Shown here piece after piece: positions 29,847 to 39,377 of a DNA stretch of 64,000 bases. The position numbers were made by a program, and so were the translations under genes. Source of the DNA: Acinetobacter baumannii (lineage in GTDB: Bacteria; Pseudomonadota; Gammaproteobacteria; Pseudomonadales; Moraxellaceae); the NCBI RefSeq assembly GCF_009759685.1, contig NZ_CP046654.1, positions 1,612,001 to 1,676,000 on the forward strand, given 5' to 3'. How positions within the stretch are numbered: position 1 is the first letter of the stretch; the number at the start of each line of letters is the position of its first letter. Under the pieces are notes generated by a model, which did no database searches, had not been told where the DNA came from, and worked only from the letters and a program-made list of their open reading frames with translations.

Positions 29847-30116
29847 TTATTCTGGTTTCCAGCCTTCCGCTTTTTCAACGCTCTCATCATTATTGAAGAA
29901 CTTCTCACGTTGCTCTTCAAGGAATTTTTTCGCTTCTGGTTCAAACACGTTTAAACGCTTTTCATTAATTAGCGTAGTTTGGTGCTGTAACCATTCTTGC
30001 CATGCTTGCTTAGAAACATTTTCAAAAAATTCTTGGCCTTTGGCACCTGGAAATGGAGCAAAGTCCAATCCTTCCATTTCCTTTTGGTATTTACGGCAAA
30101 ATACTTGTCGACTCAT
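29847..30116 (-). CDS. yggX: YggX-family Fe(2+)-trafficking protein
   Basis: This 89-residue protein matches the small iron-trafficking family: [24 protein letters not shown] with the single conserved Cys7, then [23 protein letters not shown]. It protects iron-sulfur clusters from oxidation in enterics. It lies 9 bases after argH on the same strand. In many gammaproteobacteria yggX follows mutY instead, so the argH-yggX pairing is a local arrangement. Confidence 0.92.
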
Positions 30117-30125
30117 TTTGTATCC

Positions 30126-31559
30126 TTAAGCGTATAACTGTTCTAGACGTTTATGGGCACGTGCAATCGCAGCTTCAACCTGTTTTGGTGAAGTTCCGCC
30201 AATATGATCACGTGCATTTACCGAAGCTTCTAGTGTCAAAGCTTTATCAAATACATCTGCTGTAATTAGGTCAGAGAATTGTTGTAATTGCTCAAGTGTT
30301 AACTCAGATAAATCTTTTTCTTCAGCAACACCTAATGCAACAGCTTTACCTACAATTTCATGCGCATCACGGAACGCAACGCCTTTTTTCACTAAGTAGT
30401 CAGCAAGATCAGTTGCTGTAGAGAATCCGCGAAGAGCAGCTTCACGCATGATTTCAACATTTGGAACCAATGCAGGGATCATGTCGGCAAACGCCATGAG
30501 TGAACCACGAACGGTATCAATGGCATCAAATAAAGGTTCTTTATCTTCTTGGTTGTCTTTGTTGTACGCCAGTGGTTGACCTTTCATAAGCGTAAGTAAG
30601 CTAATTAAGTCACCAAATACGCGGCCAGATTTACCACGGATGAGTTCTGGAACATCTGGGTTTTTCTTCTGCGGCATGATTGAAGAACCAGTACAGAAGC
30701 GATCAGGAATATTTACGAATTTAAACTGTGCAGAAGTCCAAAGAATAAGTTCTTCAGACATACGCGATAAATGCATCATGATTAAAGATGCTGCTGCATT
30801 AAATTCGATAGCAAAATCACGATCAGATACAGCATCAAGAGAGTTTTCAGATACAGCTTCAAAGCCTAGTAACTCTGCTGTATAAGCACGATCAATCGGG
30901 TAAGTTGTTCCAGCGAGAGCCGCAGAACCAAGTGGCATACGGTTAACACGCTTACGGCAGTCTTGAAGACGTTCAGTATCACGAACTAACATTTCAAACC
31001 ATGCCAACAAGTGATGGCCGAAAGTTACCGGTTGAGCTGTTTGTAAGTGTGTAAAGCCAGGCATAATAGTATTTACATTTTTGGCAGCCAAGCCCAACAA
31101 ACCTTTTTGTAAACGCTCTAATAAGCCTAAAATGTCGTCAATTTCGTCGCGGAGATAAAGACGGATATCAGTTGCAACTTGGTCGTTACGGCTACGACCA
31201 GTGTGAAGTTTTTTACCTGTAATACCGATACGTTGAGTCAAACGTGATTCAATGTTCATGTGAACATCTTCAAGATCGATACGCCATTCAAAAGTTCCAG
31301 CTTCAATTTCTGCACGAATGGTGCTTAAACCTTCAATAATGTCGTCTCGTTCTGCTTCTGTCAGTACGCCAACTTTCGCAAGCATGGTAGCATGCGCAAT
31401 AGAACCAGCGATGTCTTGCTTATAAAAACGCTGGTCAAATTGAACAGAGGCGGTAAATTCGGCTACAAAAGCATCCGTCGCTTCAGAAAAACGGCCACCC
31501 CACATACCTGAGGTTTGGTTTGGGGCTGCTGAATTAGGGGGATTTGAAGATGTGGTCAT
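30126..31559 (-). CDS. argH: Argininosuccinate lyase
   Basis: It splits argininosuccinate into arginine and fumarate, the last step of arginine synthesis. The 477-residue fumarase/aspartase superfamily enzyme carries the signature [12 protein letters not shown] (291-302), SRNDQVATD (123-131) and [11 protein letters not shown] (171-181). The N-terminal 16 residues are Ser/Asn/Pro-rich and longer than usual. Start ATG 31559. Its first ten bases overlap the divergent algZ start. algZ-algR lie next to argH as in Pseudomonas. Confidence 0.96.
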   Translation of the reverse strand: MTTSSNPPNSAAPNQTSGMWGGRFSEATDAFVAEFTASVQFDQRFYKQDIAGSIAHATMLAKVGVLTEAERDDIIEGLSTIRAEIEAGTFEWRIDLEDVHMNIESRLTQRIGITGKKLHTGRSRNDQVATDIRLYLRDEIDDILGLLERLQKGLLGLAAKNVNTIMPGFTHLQTAQPVTFGHHLLAWFEMLVRDTERLQDCRKRVNRMPLGSAALAGTTYPIDRAYTAELLGFEAVSENSLDAVSDRDFAIEFNAAASLIMMHLSRMSEELILWTSAQFKFVNIPDRFCTGSSIMPQKKNPDVPELIRGKSGRVFGDLISLLTLMKGQPLAYNKDNQEDKEPLFDAIDTVRGSLMAFADMIPALVPNVEIMREAALRGFSTATDLADYLVKKGVAFRDAHEIVGKAVALGVAEEKDLSELTLEQLQQFSDLITADVFDKALTLEASVNARDHIGGTSPKQVEAAIARAHKRLEQLYA

Positions 31560-32689
31560 GGTGGCTCAGTAAAATAAAAAAGAGTATATCACTTGCCGAA
31601 GCTCAACAAACAAAGTTGTTTTCTACAGCATATCGAAATCAAAATTCCTCCTATTTTTTTACGAAAATTGATCGTTGGCAACATTTATTAGAATTAATTA
31701 TCGCAAGTAATGTTTTAGCTCTGGTTTTAGCTTTGGCTGAAGCACAGTCTTGGCATGCATTAAACGGCTCACGTCTTTTACAATACATCGTTTTTATTAA
31801 CTGGGTGATTTTGTCTTTTTTTGCCTTGGTTGAACATTTTCAGGATTTTTTTAGTCAGCTACAGCAAAAATATGCTTTGATAATTGGCTTTGTTATGCTG
31901 CAAGCGATAGTTGTGGTAACCACCATAATAAGCAATTTTTTTCAGTTTGGAGTTTTGAAAAAAACATCTGTTATAGCGCAGGACTGGAGCATTTATTTTA
32001 CCAATGTCCCTTTATATTTAAGTTATGGAATATTATTAGGGGCCTTTTGTCTGCGTTATTTATATGTTCGAGAACAATGGTTACACCAACAATATGCAGA
32101 ATTAAATGCCCGTATTCAGGCAATGCAGGCTCGCATTCATCCTCATTTTTTATTTAATAGTCTAAATAATGTGGTGAGTTTAATAACGATAGATCCAGAT
32201 AAAGCAGAAAGTATGTTAATTAGCCTGTCACGACTGTTTCGGGCGAGTTTTCAAGAATTAAAATTAGTGAGCTTGCATGAAGAAATTGGGCTTAGTAAGC
32301 AATATTTAATGATTGAGCAAATACGTTTGGGCGAGCGTTTAAAAGTCGAATGGAAAGTGGAAATTGAACCTTTGCAATTAAAACAGGTCACTATTCCTTT
32401 ATTGACATTACAACCTTTATTAGAGAATAGTATTTTTCATGGGGTAGAGCCAATGATGGGTAAAGCAACCATTGGGGTATTGGTTGAAATATTGCAAAAT
32501 CAGGTCAGTATAGTCATTACCAACCCTTATACACACGATACAATAAATTCACGGAAAGGGCATGGAATCGCTCTTGAAAATGTTAAACAGCGCTTAAAAG
32601 CGTATTATGGGAATTCAGTGAGATTCCAGGTATATAAGGGTGAGGCTTTATATACCACTATTATGAGCTATCAATACCAATCAAAATAA
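31550..32689 (+). CDS. algZ: AlgZ/FimS-type sensor histidine kinase
   Basis: This LytS-type kinase has four to five membrane helices (about 40-180), then a His_kinase domain with the acceptor in [14 protein letters not shown] and a GHL ATPase domain (about 270-370: [13 protein letters not shown] and [14 protein letters not shown]). Length 379 residues from ATG 31550, which has AGGGGG eight bases before it; that Shine-Dalgarno lies inside the argH coding strand. The partner is algR 60 bases downstream. In Pseudomonas, FimS-AlgR controls twitching and alginate; only type IV pilus control would be expected in Acinetobacter. Confidence 0.85.
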   Translation: MWSWWLSKIKKSISLAEAQQTKLFSTAYRNQNSSYFFTKIDRWQHLLELIIASNVLALVLALAEAQSWHALNGSRLLQYIVFINWVILSFFALVEHFQDFFSQLQQKYALIIGFVMLQAIVVVTTIISNFFQFGVLKKTSVIAQDWSIYFTNVPLYLSYGILLGAFCLRYLYVREQWLHQQYAELNARIQAMQARIHPHFLFNSLNNVVSLITIDPDKAESMLISLSRLFRASFQELKLVSLHEEIGLSKQYLMIEQIRLGERLKVEWKVEIEPLQLKQVTIPLLTLQPLLENSIFHGVEPMMGKATIGVLVEILQNQVSIVITNPYTHDTINSRKGHGIALENVKQRLKAYYGNSVRFQVYKGEALYTTIMSYQYQSK

Positions 32690-32749
32690 TAAGTCAGTCA
32701 GAGTTAACCATAAAAAAATGGACCAAGTTAACGGTGACAAGGAGGATGA

Positions 32750-33490
32750 ATGAAGGTGCTAATTTGTGATGACGAACCACTTGCAGTGGAACGATTGTCA
32801 CGTTTAGTTTCAAAGATGGGACATGAGGTTGTTGCAGCAGCTCATCATGGCCAAGATGCCTTGGAACAGGCACGGCTTCATCACCCAGATGTGATTTTAC
32901 TTGATATCCAGATGCCGGGTATGAATGGTCTCGTCTGTGCTGAGCAATTAAGCCAACTTAATCCTCGACCTGCCATAGTGTTTTGCACAGCTTATGATCA
33001 GCATGCATTGGAGGCATTTAAGTCACAAGCACAAGCTTATCTTCTTAAGCCCATTGATCCTCAAGAGCTGGAGCAGACATTTAAGCAATTAACCCAGCTA
33101 ACGCAAGCGCAGCTCAGCGCTTTGCCTAAACCTGAGCTTTTACAGGATTTAAAAACACAACGTCATCAAATTGCTGCTAAAACCTATCGTGGGGTTGAGC
33201 TAATTCCTGTTGAAAATATCTATTACTTTTTAGCAGATCAGAAATATGTCACGGTACGTCATAAAAATGGCAGCGTATTGATTGACGAAACACTTAAAGA
33301 ACTTGAAACTGAGTTCGCAGATCAGTTCATCCGTATTCACCGTAATGCATTGGTCTCGATTACTTATTTAGATGGTTTGGAGCTAGTAAGTTCGGGCCAA
33401 TATCAGGTTCGCTTACGTGGCTTAGATGAAAGACTTTCCGTAAGCCGCCGTCATTTATCTACCCTTAGAGAGCGGATACACCAACTTTAA
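32750..33490 (+). CDS. algR: AlgR-type LytTR response regulator
   Basis: This 246-residue regulator has a receiver domain with phospho-acceptor Asp in VILLDIQMPG (about residue 54) and a C-terminal LytTR DNA-binding domain (about 140-240: ENIYYFLADQKYVTVR, FIRIHRNALV, LSVSRRHL). It follows algZ and precedes hemC, the algZ-algR-hemC-hemD order of Pseudomonas. It starts at ATG 32750 with AAGGAGG eight bases upstream. Its target genes cannot be told from the window. Confidence 0.88.
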   Translation: MKVLICDDEPLAVERLSRLVSKMGHEVVAAAHHGQDALEQARLHHPDVILLDIQMPGMNGLVCAEQLSQLNPRPAIVFCTAYDQHALEAFKSQAQAYLLKPIDPQELEQTFKQLTQLTQAQLSALPKPELLQDLKTQRHQIAAKTYRGVELIPVENIYYFLADQKYVTVRHKNGSVLIDETLKELETEFADQFIRIHRNALVSITYLDGLELVSSGQYQVRLRGLDERLSVSRRHLSTLRERIHQL

Positions 33491-33578
33491 CCTGTATTCA
33501 TCTTATTTTTGCTTGTGAGATTTTACTTGCAATTTTAAGGGATCAAGTTAAGTTTAGGGTGTATTGTTTGACCAGCCC

Positions 33579-34508
33579 ATGCTTGAATTTATGAAAACCT
33601 TGAAAATTGCTACACGACAAAGCCCACTTGCTCTTTGGCAGGCAGAACATATTCGTGCCCGTTTACAGGAGCTTCACCCAGATTTAACGGTGGAGTTGGT
33701 CAAGTTTGTCACGCAGGGCGATAAAATTTTAGATACACCTTTAGCAAAAATTGGTGGCAAAGGTTTGTTCGTTAAAGAATTGGAAGCAGCACTTTTAGAT
33801 GGTCGTGCGGATCTTGCTGTACATTCAATGAAAGATGTTCCGATGGCATTACCAGAAGGTTTAACTTTGGCCGTAATTTGCGAACGTGAAGATCCGTTAG
33901 ATGCTTTTGTTTCGAATCAATTTGAAAAATTTGCTGATTTGCCGCAAGGAGCAAAAGTTGGCACCTCAAGTTTACGTCGTAAATCACAAATTTTAAAACA
34001 ACGTCCAGATCTACAAATTATTGATTTACGTGGTAATGTCGGTACCCGCTTAGCGAAGCTAGACGATGGTCAATATGATGCCATTATCTTGGCGAGTGCT
34101 GGTTTAAAACGTTTAGGATTGGCAGAACGCATTCGCCACTGTATTGAGCCAAGTGTAAGTTTGCCTGCGGTTGGTCAGGGCGCTCTTGGTTTGGAATGCC
34201 GTGCAGATGATCAAGAAGTGTTGGCTTTAATTCAGCCACTTCTACACCCAGAGACAGATGTATGTGTACGTGCTGAGCGAGCATTCAATGCTTATCTTGA
34301 AGGTGGTTGTCAGGTGCCGATTGCAGGTTATGCAACACTCCAAGATGGTAAAATTCATATTGAAGGCCGTGTAGGTAGTGTTGATGGGCAAACATTATTA
34401 CGGGCTGAGCTTACAGATGAAGCGAATAATGCTCAGCAATTAGGTGAAAACCTTGCTCGGAACTTACTTGATCAAGGCGCTGGTGATTTATTAAAGGCCC
34501 TTTACTAA
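33579..34508 (+). CDS. hemC: Porphobilinogen deaminase (hydroxymethylbilane synthase)
   Basis: It joins four porphobilinogens into hydroxymethylbilane for haem synthesis. The 309-residue protein has the family motifs [19 protein letters not shown] and [11 protein letters not shown], and the dipyrromethane-cofactor Cys244 in [10 protein letters not shown]. The start is uncertain: ATG 33579 (MLEFMKTLK), ATG 33591 (MKTLKIATR) or TTG 33564. None has a convincing Shine-Dalgarno; I keep 33579 as the usual annotated length. hemD starts four bases after the stop. Confidence 0.93.
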   Translation: MLEFMKTLKIATRQSPLALWQAEHIRARLQELHPDLTVELVKFVTQGDKILDTPLAKIGGKGLFVKELEAALLDGRADLAVHSMKDVPMALPEGLTLAVICEREDPLDAFVSNQFEKFADLPQGAKVGTSSLRRKSQILKQRPDLQIIDLRGNVGTRLAKLDDGQYDAIILASAGLKRLGLAERIRHCIEPSVSLPAVGQGALGLECRADDQEVLALIQPLLHPETDVCVRAERAFNAYLEGGCQVPIAGYATLQDGKIHIEGRVGSVDGQTLLRAELTDEANNAQQLGENLARNLLDQGAGDLLKALY

Positions 34509-34512
34509 CGCT

Positions 34513-35280
34513 ATGTTGTTTATTAATACCCGACCTGATTCGCGTGCGGCTGAATTAACTCATGCTTTGCAGAAGAAGGGGTTTCAGGTCGAGTCTTTAC
34601 CTCTTTTAGAACTGGTTGCTCAACCTTTTTCAGAATCACTCTCTCAACTCTATCAGCAGTTAACTGGTGCACAAGCGATTGTAGTGGTTAGTCCTACTGC
34701 TGTTGATGTGGGGATGCAGTATTTAACACAAAGTGGTTTAAAAATAGATGAGCTAAAACATATTCAATGGATTGCGGTGGGACAGGCGACGGCTAATCGT
34801 CTTCACGACTATGGGATTGAAGCGCATGTTCCTGAGGTTGAAACTTCCGAGGGAATGCTTAACTTACCTCTCCTTCATCGTATGCAAAAATCAGGTAGCG
34901 TGGCTTTTTGGAGAGGTGAAGGCGGCCGTCAATTTATGATGGAAACTTTGCAACAGCAAGGAATTCAGATTTTAAATTTTGTTCTATATCGCCGGCAGTG
35001 TCCGCAAGCTTCATATTCGACATTCAAACATCTGACACAGAATTCAAATTATAATTTAGATAAATGGCTCGTCTTAATTACTAGTGAGGCGAGCTGGAAA
35101 TACTGGTTAGAGCTTTGTTTAAAAAATAAGGCACAACCTGATTGCGTATATTTAGTTTTAGGACCACGCCTTTTTCAACTTGTTAAAGACTATCGCGATC
35201 AGCAACAAGCTCATTTTCACATTATTCAACTTGAAAATTTATCGCCTTCGGGGATGATTCATCACATTCAGGCATTATAA
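34513..35280 (+). CDS. hemD: Uroporphyrinogen-III synthase
   Basis: It cyclises hydroxymethylbilane with D-ring inversion. HemD proteins are poorly conserved. The 255 residues show the two-domain Rossmann-like layout, with NTRPDSRAAELTHAL at the N-terminus, VVVSPTAVDVGMQYL and the IAVGQATANRLHDYG segment near 95-110, and an ITSEASWKYWLEL segment in the second domain. The placement directly after hemC and before the hemX-like gene supports the call. Confidence 0.9.
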   Translation: MLFINTRPDSRAAELTHALQKKGFQVESLPLLELVAQPFSESLSQLYQQLTGAQAIVVVSPTAVDVGMQYLTQSGLKIDELKHIQWIAVGQATANRLHDYGIEAHVPEVETSEGMLNLPLLHRMQKSGSVAFWRGEGGRQFMMETLQQQGIQILNFVLYRRQCPQASYSTFKHLTQNSNYNLDKWLVLITSEASWKYWLELCLKNKAQPDCVYLVLGPRLFQLVKDYRDQQQAHFHIIQLENLSPSGMIHHIQAL

Positions 35281-35288
35281 GGATTCGT

Positions 35289-36128
35289 ATGAGAAAACTT
35301 GTTTCTATCATCATTTTGCTGGGCATTGCTTGGGTGGCTAAGCTCAGCTACGATATGTGGCAAATTTCTCGTACCGTTCCTGAACTTCAGCAAAGCTTGC
35401 TGCAATCTGAACAGCAATATGCCAATTTGAATGATCAATTGGTTGCTTTACAAAGACAAATTCAAAATCAACCAAGTCATAATTCTAAAACAACGCCTTT
35501 AGCAACGACAGAAGTTGTTCAAACCGGAATTGCACCGACCGTATTAATTAAACAAAAATTAGAGTTAATCCAGTTTGCAATTGACCAACAGCAATTTATT
35601 TATGCTGTAGATCATCTAACCCAACTACAGCAAACCCTACCACAATATGGAATTGCTCCCGCATTACAACACAGCTTAAATCAGGCTCTTGAGCAAGATA
35701 AGCAGGCCATTCAACAATTTGTACTTGCTCAAAATCAGCGACATCAACTCATTGATGATTTACTTCAGAATATTGATAAAAATATTCAGCAAGCCTTAAA
35801 GCAGCCTAAATTTGAGATGGACCAATCCGAGGCTGTGTCATGGTGGAAAAAATGGTTCCGTATTGAGAAAGTAGAAACGCCGTCTATTAATTTAATGAAC
35901 CGAAGTGTAGTGCTTAAAGAAGTGCAATTAAGGCTATTAATTGCTGAGCAAGCTTTAAACCAAGGAAAAATGGCTGAATATCAAAATGAGTTGCAGACAG
36001 TAATGCAAAAACTAAATGAATTACCCGATGCAACTAGCCAACAACTCAAAAACCGTATTGCTAAAGTGGCACATTTATCTGTAGTGCCTGTTCCTAAATT
36101 ATCGATACTTGGTCTAATCGGCTCATAA
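35289..36128 (+). CDS. hemX: HemX-like membrane protein
   Basis: This 279-residue protein has one N-terminal membrane helix (about 4-22), then a coiled coil rich in Gln and Leu (30-65) and a mainly helical periplasmic region with further heptad-like stretches. It has no methyltransferase domain, which fits the HemX group and rules out a siroheme enzyme. It is shorter than E. coli HemX (393). Function in haem synthesis is unproven in the family. It sits between hemD and hemY, 8 and 9 bases from each. Confidence 0.75.
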   Translation: MRKLVSIIILLGIAWVAKLSYDMWQISRTVPELQQSLLQSEQQYANLNDQLVALQRQIQNQPSHNSKTTPLATTEVVQTGIAPTVLIKQKLELIQFAIDQQQFIYAVDHLTQLQQTLPQYGIAPALQHSLNQALEQDKQAIQQFVLAQNQRHQLIDDLLQNIDKNIQQALKQPKFEMDQSEAVSWWKKWFRIEKVETPSINLMNRSVVLKEVQLRLLIAEQALNQGKMAEYQNELQTVMQKLNELPDATSQQLKNRIAKVAHLSVVPVPKLSILGLIGS

Positions 36129-36137
36129 GGAGGACAC

Positions 36138-37331
36138 ATGAAGCATCTCCTGTGGGTTTACTTTTTAATTAGCTTAGTCCTGTTTGCAGCCTTGGCCTTA
36201 TTCAGTTATGGCTATGGTATGGGTTATGTCTATATTTACTGGCGGCAATTGCAATTGCAAACAAATGTATGGGGATTAGTCCTTACGTTTGTTGTGATGA
36301 GCTTTATTGCTCAGGTGATATGGCTTTGGATTAAGCGTTATTCTTCTCGGGAACAAAGAAAGAGAGAGAATATTTTTCAGTTTAAAAATCTTCATCCATA
36401 TGAACAATTAGGTATTGTCTGGTTATTAGAGGCTGCTGAAGATCAACGGGTATTTATCGAACGTGTTTTTACTCAATCAGGCCTTCTAAAAAATATTATT
36501 GATGCCAAATTTCTAGTTTTAAGTGGAGATTACCAAAAAGCTTTAGAGGCCTTGGATCAATCCCCACCAATGGCTTTTGAGTTAGCAGAATTACAGCGTA
36601 TTGAAATATTCTTGGCACAAAACGAAGCTGAACGTGCCTTAACCCATCTTGAGTTTTTATATCAGCATCAGTTATCGCCATGGCTTGAAGAGATTGAGAC
36701 AGCATATCAACAACGTTTAACGGCGCTTTGGGGCCAGCTTGCTTTACAACAACCATGGGTATACTTGCGTTCTATGAAATATGGTTTGTTGGACGCTGAA
36801 CATCGTGATTTATGGTTACAACAATTACTTCAACAGTTTGATCAAGCTTCAATTGATGATTTACAAGCACTGCAACAGCGCTATCTGGATTTAGAGTCAG
36901 AAATTCAAACCAGACCTTATAGCAGTAAATTGTTATGGTTAAAACTTTTGGCCCGTATGCCAGAAATGAGTATTCAGCATGAAGCATTAACCTTGCATTT
37001 ACTCAAAGAGCAATTCGATCCGGACGTATTTTACTTATGGTTTCAGCAACAATTGCTTAAGCAGGTTCCTGACTATGCCGATGTCGAAGAAAAGATTAAT
37101 CAATTTGAATCTCAATATATGAATTTGCCAGTTTTAACATTTGCAAAATGGCATGTTTACATGGCAACAGGTCGTCAAGCTGAAGCAGAAATATTATTAA
37201 GTTTATATCCAGATAATATTTTAATGAGCTATTTACGTATTAAATCAACCTTAAAAGAAGATGATGAGTTAATCAAACAGTTAAACCTAATCTTTGAAAA
37301 TGATGCGAATTTTTTAAAATTTAAAATCTGA
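36138..37331 (+). CDS. hemY: HemY-like membrane TPR protein
   Basis: This 397-residue protein has two N-terminal membrane helices (about 5-25 and 42-64) followed by a TPR-like helical domain (about 120-395) with repeated Leu/Ala/Glu helix pairs. In the haem cluster of gammaproteobacteria, hemY follows hemX. The family is not the protoporphyrinogen oxidase of Bacillus that shares the name; its biochemical role is unknown. The start has AAGGAGG nine bases upstream. The GAGG of the next gene overlaps its stop codon. Confidence 0.82.
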   Translation: MKHLLWVYFLISLVLFAALALFSYGYGMGYVYIYWRQLQLQTNVWGLVLTFVVMSFIAQVIWLWIKRYSSREQRKRENIFQFKNLHPYEQLGIVWLLEAAEDQRVFIERVFTQSGLLKNIIDAKFLVLSGDYQKALEALDQSPPMAFELAELQRIEIFLAQNEAERALTHLEFLYQHQLSPWLEEIETAYQQRLTALWGQLALQQPWVYLRSMKYGLLDAEHRDLWLQQLLQQFDQASIDDLQALQQRYLDLESEIQTRPYSSKLLWLKLLARMPEMSIQHEALTLHLLKEQFDPDVFYLWFQQQLLKQVPDYADVEEKINQFESQYMNLPVLTFAKWHVYMATGRQAEAEILLSLYPDNILMSYLRIKSTLKEDDELIKQLNLIFENDANFLKFKI

Positions 37332-37338
37332 GGTAAAA

Positions 37339-37780
37339 ATGAAAGAACTGTCTGTCTACCCTGTAATATACGACCAGAAAGTAGCATGGGGAGATATGGG
37401 ATGCTTTTGGTCATGTCAATAATGTGCAATATTATAGATATATTGAAAGCTCACGTATTTTATATATGGAAAATGTAAATATATTGACTCCAAATATATA
37501 TACTGTTGTTGCTTCAAGTCAGTGCAAATATTTAAAACCTGTGTTTTATCCAGATGTATTGAAAGTAGGGGTTCGTGTAGAAGAGCTACGTAAGAGCGCG
37601 TTCCGTATGGCTTATATATTATGGAGTGAATCTCAGCAGCAAATCGTTGCTACAGGTGAAGCAGTTATGGTTTGTGTGAATAAAATGACAGGATTAAAAT
37701 GTGAAATACCAAGTGAAGTAAAAAGTAAAATTATTGAATTAGAAAAATCAGTTGGGCATGATTTAATACATTTAGCTTAA
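37339..37780 (+). pseudogene. Hotdog acyl-CoA thioesterase gene broken by a +1 frameshift
   Basis: From ATG 37339 (GAGG seven to eight bases before) the frame reads MKELSVYPVIYDQKVAWGDM and then GCFWSCQ-stop. The +1 frame from 37400 continues DAFGHVNNVQYYRYIESSRI to 37780, the normal 4HBT-family sequence with its catalytic D.FGHVNN. Removing one G from the GGG at 37398-37400 would join them into a single intact 146-residue protein. So either the gene has been inactivated by a single-base insertion, or this is an assembly error in a homopolymer. The remaining piece from 37424 lacks the active site. It lies between hemY and hns and was probably a short acyl-CoA thioesterase. Confidence 0.88.
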
Positions 37781-37974
37781 ATAAATATTAAGAAAATATA
37801 TTACAATTATAATTACTAATGTAATTAAAAAGTAAATTTATAGCGTTATTCTGATGAACTTGACTTTCAAACTATTGCTTATTGAATAGATTATAAATAC
37901 TATTGGTTATGATTTAATGTTTTTAAATTTTGTCTGTATTATTTGAATTGTCAGTAAGACTGGAGTATTTATTA

Positions 37975-38301
37975 ATGAAACCGGATATTAGTGAATTATC
38001 TGTTGAAGAGTTAAAACGCTTACAAGAAGAAGCAGAAGCTTTAATTGCAAGCAAAAAAGATCAAGCAATCGAAGATGCTTATAATCAAATTATCGAAATT
38101 GCTGAAAATGTAGGTTTTAGTGTTGAACAGCTTCTAGAATTTGGCGCTCAAAAACGTAAGAAAACAACACGTAAATCTGTAGAACCACGTTACCGTAACA
38201 AAAACAATGCTGAAGAGACTTGGACTGGTCGCGGTAAACAACCACGTTGGTTAGTTGCTGAAATTGAAAAAGGTGCAAAACTTGAAGATTTCTTAATCTA
38301 A
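37975..38301 (+). CDS. hns: H-NS family nucleoid protein
   Basis: This 108-residue protein has an N-terminal coiled coil for oligomers (about 5-60, Leu/Glu/Lys-rich) and a C-terminal DNA-binding domain with TWTGRGKQPRWL. The latter has the H-NS-type RGKQPRW loop for AT-rich minor grooves. It represses horizontally acquired and virulence genes; in A. baumannii an hns mutant is hypermotile. I use ATG 37975, with GGAG 9 bases before it, and not the longer frame from 37930. The very AT-rich 37781-37974 gap would suit autoregulation, but I cannot place a promoter with confidence. Confidence 0.92.
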   Translation: MKPDISELSVEELKRLQEEAEALIASKKDQAIEDAYNQIIEIAENVGFSVEQLLEFGAQKRKKTTRKSVEPRYRNKNNAEETWTGRGKQPRWLVAEIEKGAKLEDFLI

Positions 38302-38315
38302 TTGTATTGCCTCTT

Positions 38316-38347
38316 AAAAAGCCAAGCGATTCTGCTTGGCTTTTTTA
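38316..38347 (+). terminator. Terminator of hns
   Basis: A 12-pair stem AAAAAGCCAAGC (38316-38327) with GCTTGGCTTTTT (38334-38345) around GATTCT is followed by further T residues. It starts 15 bases after the stop. Confidence 0.88.
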
Positions 38348-38633
38348 TTTTTAAAAAGAATTAAAAAAATTTTATTTTAAATATGAATATTCAATAAGGT
38401 GCTTGAATTCCTAATTAAGAGCATTGTTGAGACTAAATTTTCATTTAGCAAGATCAATCGTAAATTTCATGATTTTGTCATACGTTCAACTTATAGTCTT
38501 TAGCGAGACGCCAAGCCCGATTGCTTGGTTTTTTTATATGAAGTGAATTGGCGATGTTGAAAAAGTATGCATAATGTCAGACTAGAGAGGAACTCTCATA
38601 TAAGGATGATAATTTGCATGTTGGTAAGGCTGA
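38348..38633. other. Intergenic region between hns and gspN
   Basis: The gap is AT-rich with no credible ORF. It contains a second terminator-like stem at 38511-38535 whose arms (CCAAGC/GCTTGG) repeat the core of the hns terminator. The sequence between the two terminators shows no strong promoter or further hairpin that I can support. The gspN promoter should lie near 38540-38620. Confidence 0.6.
38511..38535 (+). terminator. Second CCAAGC/GCTTGG terminator downstream of hns
   Basis: CCAAGC (38511-38516) pairs with GCTTGG (38523-38528) around CCGATT, then seven T residues. No ORF ends in front of it. It might finish a short RNA from 38350 on, act as a back-up for hns, or be a duplicate of the hns terminator. 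Confidence 0.65.
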
Positions 38634-39377
38634 ATGAAGAAAAAGTCTAAGCAATGGAAGTGGTGGTTTTTTGCCCTCATTGCATTTTTAATTTTTATTA
38701 TTTTACAGATTCCGGCGACTTGGCTTATCTCTAAATTTTCAAAGAATAATCAAACTGTCCATAATGTAAGTGGCAACATCTGGCAGGGGCAGGCAGACTG
38801 GCACCGTGGAGCGTTACGAGGCACTATCCACTGGAAAACGAGACCGCTAGACTTACTTTTATTACGCTTTGCTGCAGATGTTGATATTCATAGTGGTAAT
38901 ACGCAATTAACGGGGATTATGGCGTATGGTTTTGGAAAAAAAGTTATTGTAAGGGATATGAATGGCCAGATTGCTCCAGAAACACTGAAGCAAATTGTAA
39001 ATTGGCAATGGCCTGTAAACAGTATTCAACTTAAAGATATCCAATTTAATTATAAAAAAGAGCAAGGCTTTGCGGCAGTTGATGGGCAATTGCATTGGGG
39101 TGGTGGGGCGCTCATTTATAATATTGGTGATCGTCAAGATCGTATGAATATGCCTTCTTTAAGTGGGCAATTAACTGACCAGAACGGACAGCTACAAGTG
39201 GACATCCGTGATCAGCGTAATCAAAAAATGGCCAATCTTTTACTAGATGCCAATATGATGCTGGATGTTCAGCTCACACAGCGTTTATTACTCAATGTTC
39301 CATCATATGACGGTAAAGCTGGTTTGGATACTTTTGTCATTAGTTCTCGCCAACCATTATTACAAGGTGGTAACTAA
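38634..39377 (+). CDS. gspN: Type II secretion protein N
   Basis: This 247-residue protein has one N-terminal membrane helix (about 12-30), followed by a periplasmic beta-rich domain with the repeated GNIWQGQADW and ALRGTIHWKT segments typical of GspN. It is an accessory inner-membrane part of the type II secretion system, with a still unclear role. The stop overlaps the gspC ATG by one base. This small gspN-gspC-gspD cluster is separate from the other gsp genes, as in A. baumannii, where the T2SS secretes LipA and CpaA. Confidence 0.88.
   Translation: MKKKSKQWKWWFFALIAFLIFIILQIPATWLISKFSKNNQTVHNVSGNIWQGQADWHRGALRGTIHWKTRPLDLLLLRFAADVDIHSGNTQLTGIMAYGFGKKVIVRDMNGQIAPETLKQIVNWQWPVNSIQLKDIQFNYKKEQGFAAVDGQLHWGGGALIYNIGDRQDRMNMPSLSGQLTDQNGQLQVDIRDQRNQKMANLLLDANMMLDVQLTQRLLLNVPSYDGKAGLDTFVISSRQPLLQGGN

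Noticed and set aside
37424..37780. 118-codon ORF considered as an independent short protein
   Set aside because: It begins inside a thioesterase domain at a GTG without a Shine-Dalgarno, and lacks the catalytic segment. It is better read as the 3' part of the frameshifted gene.
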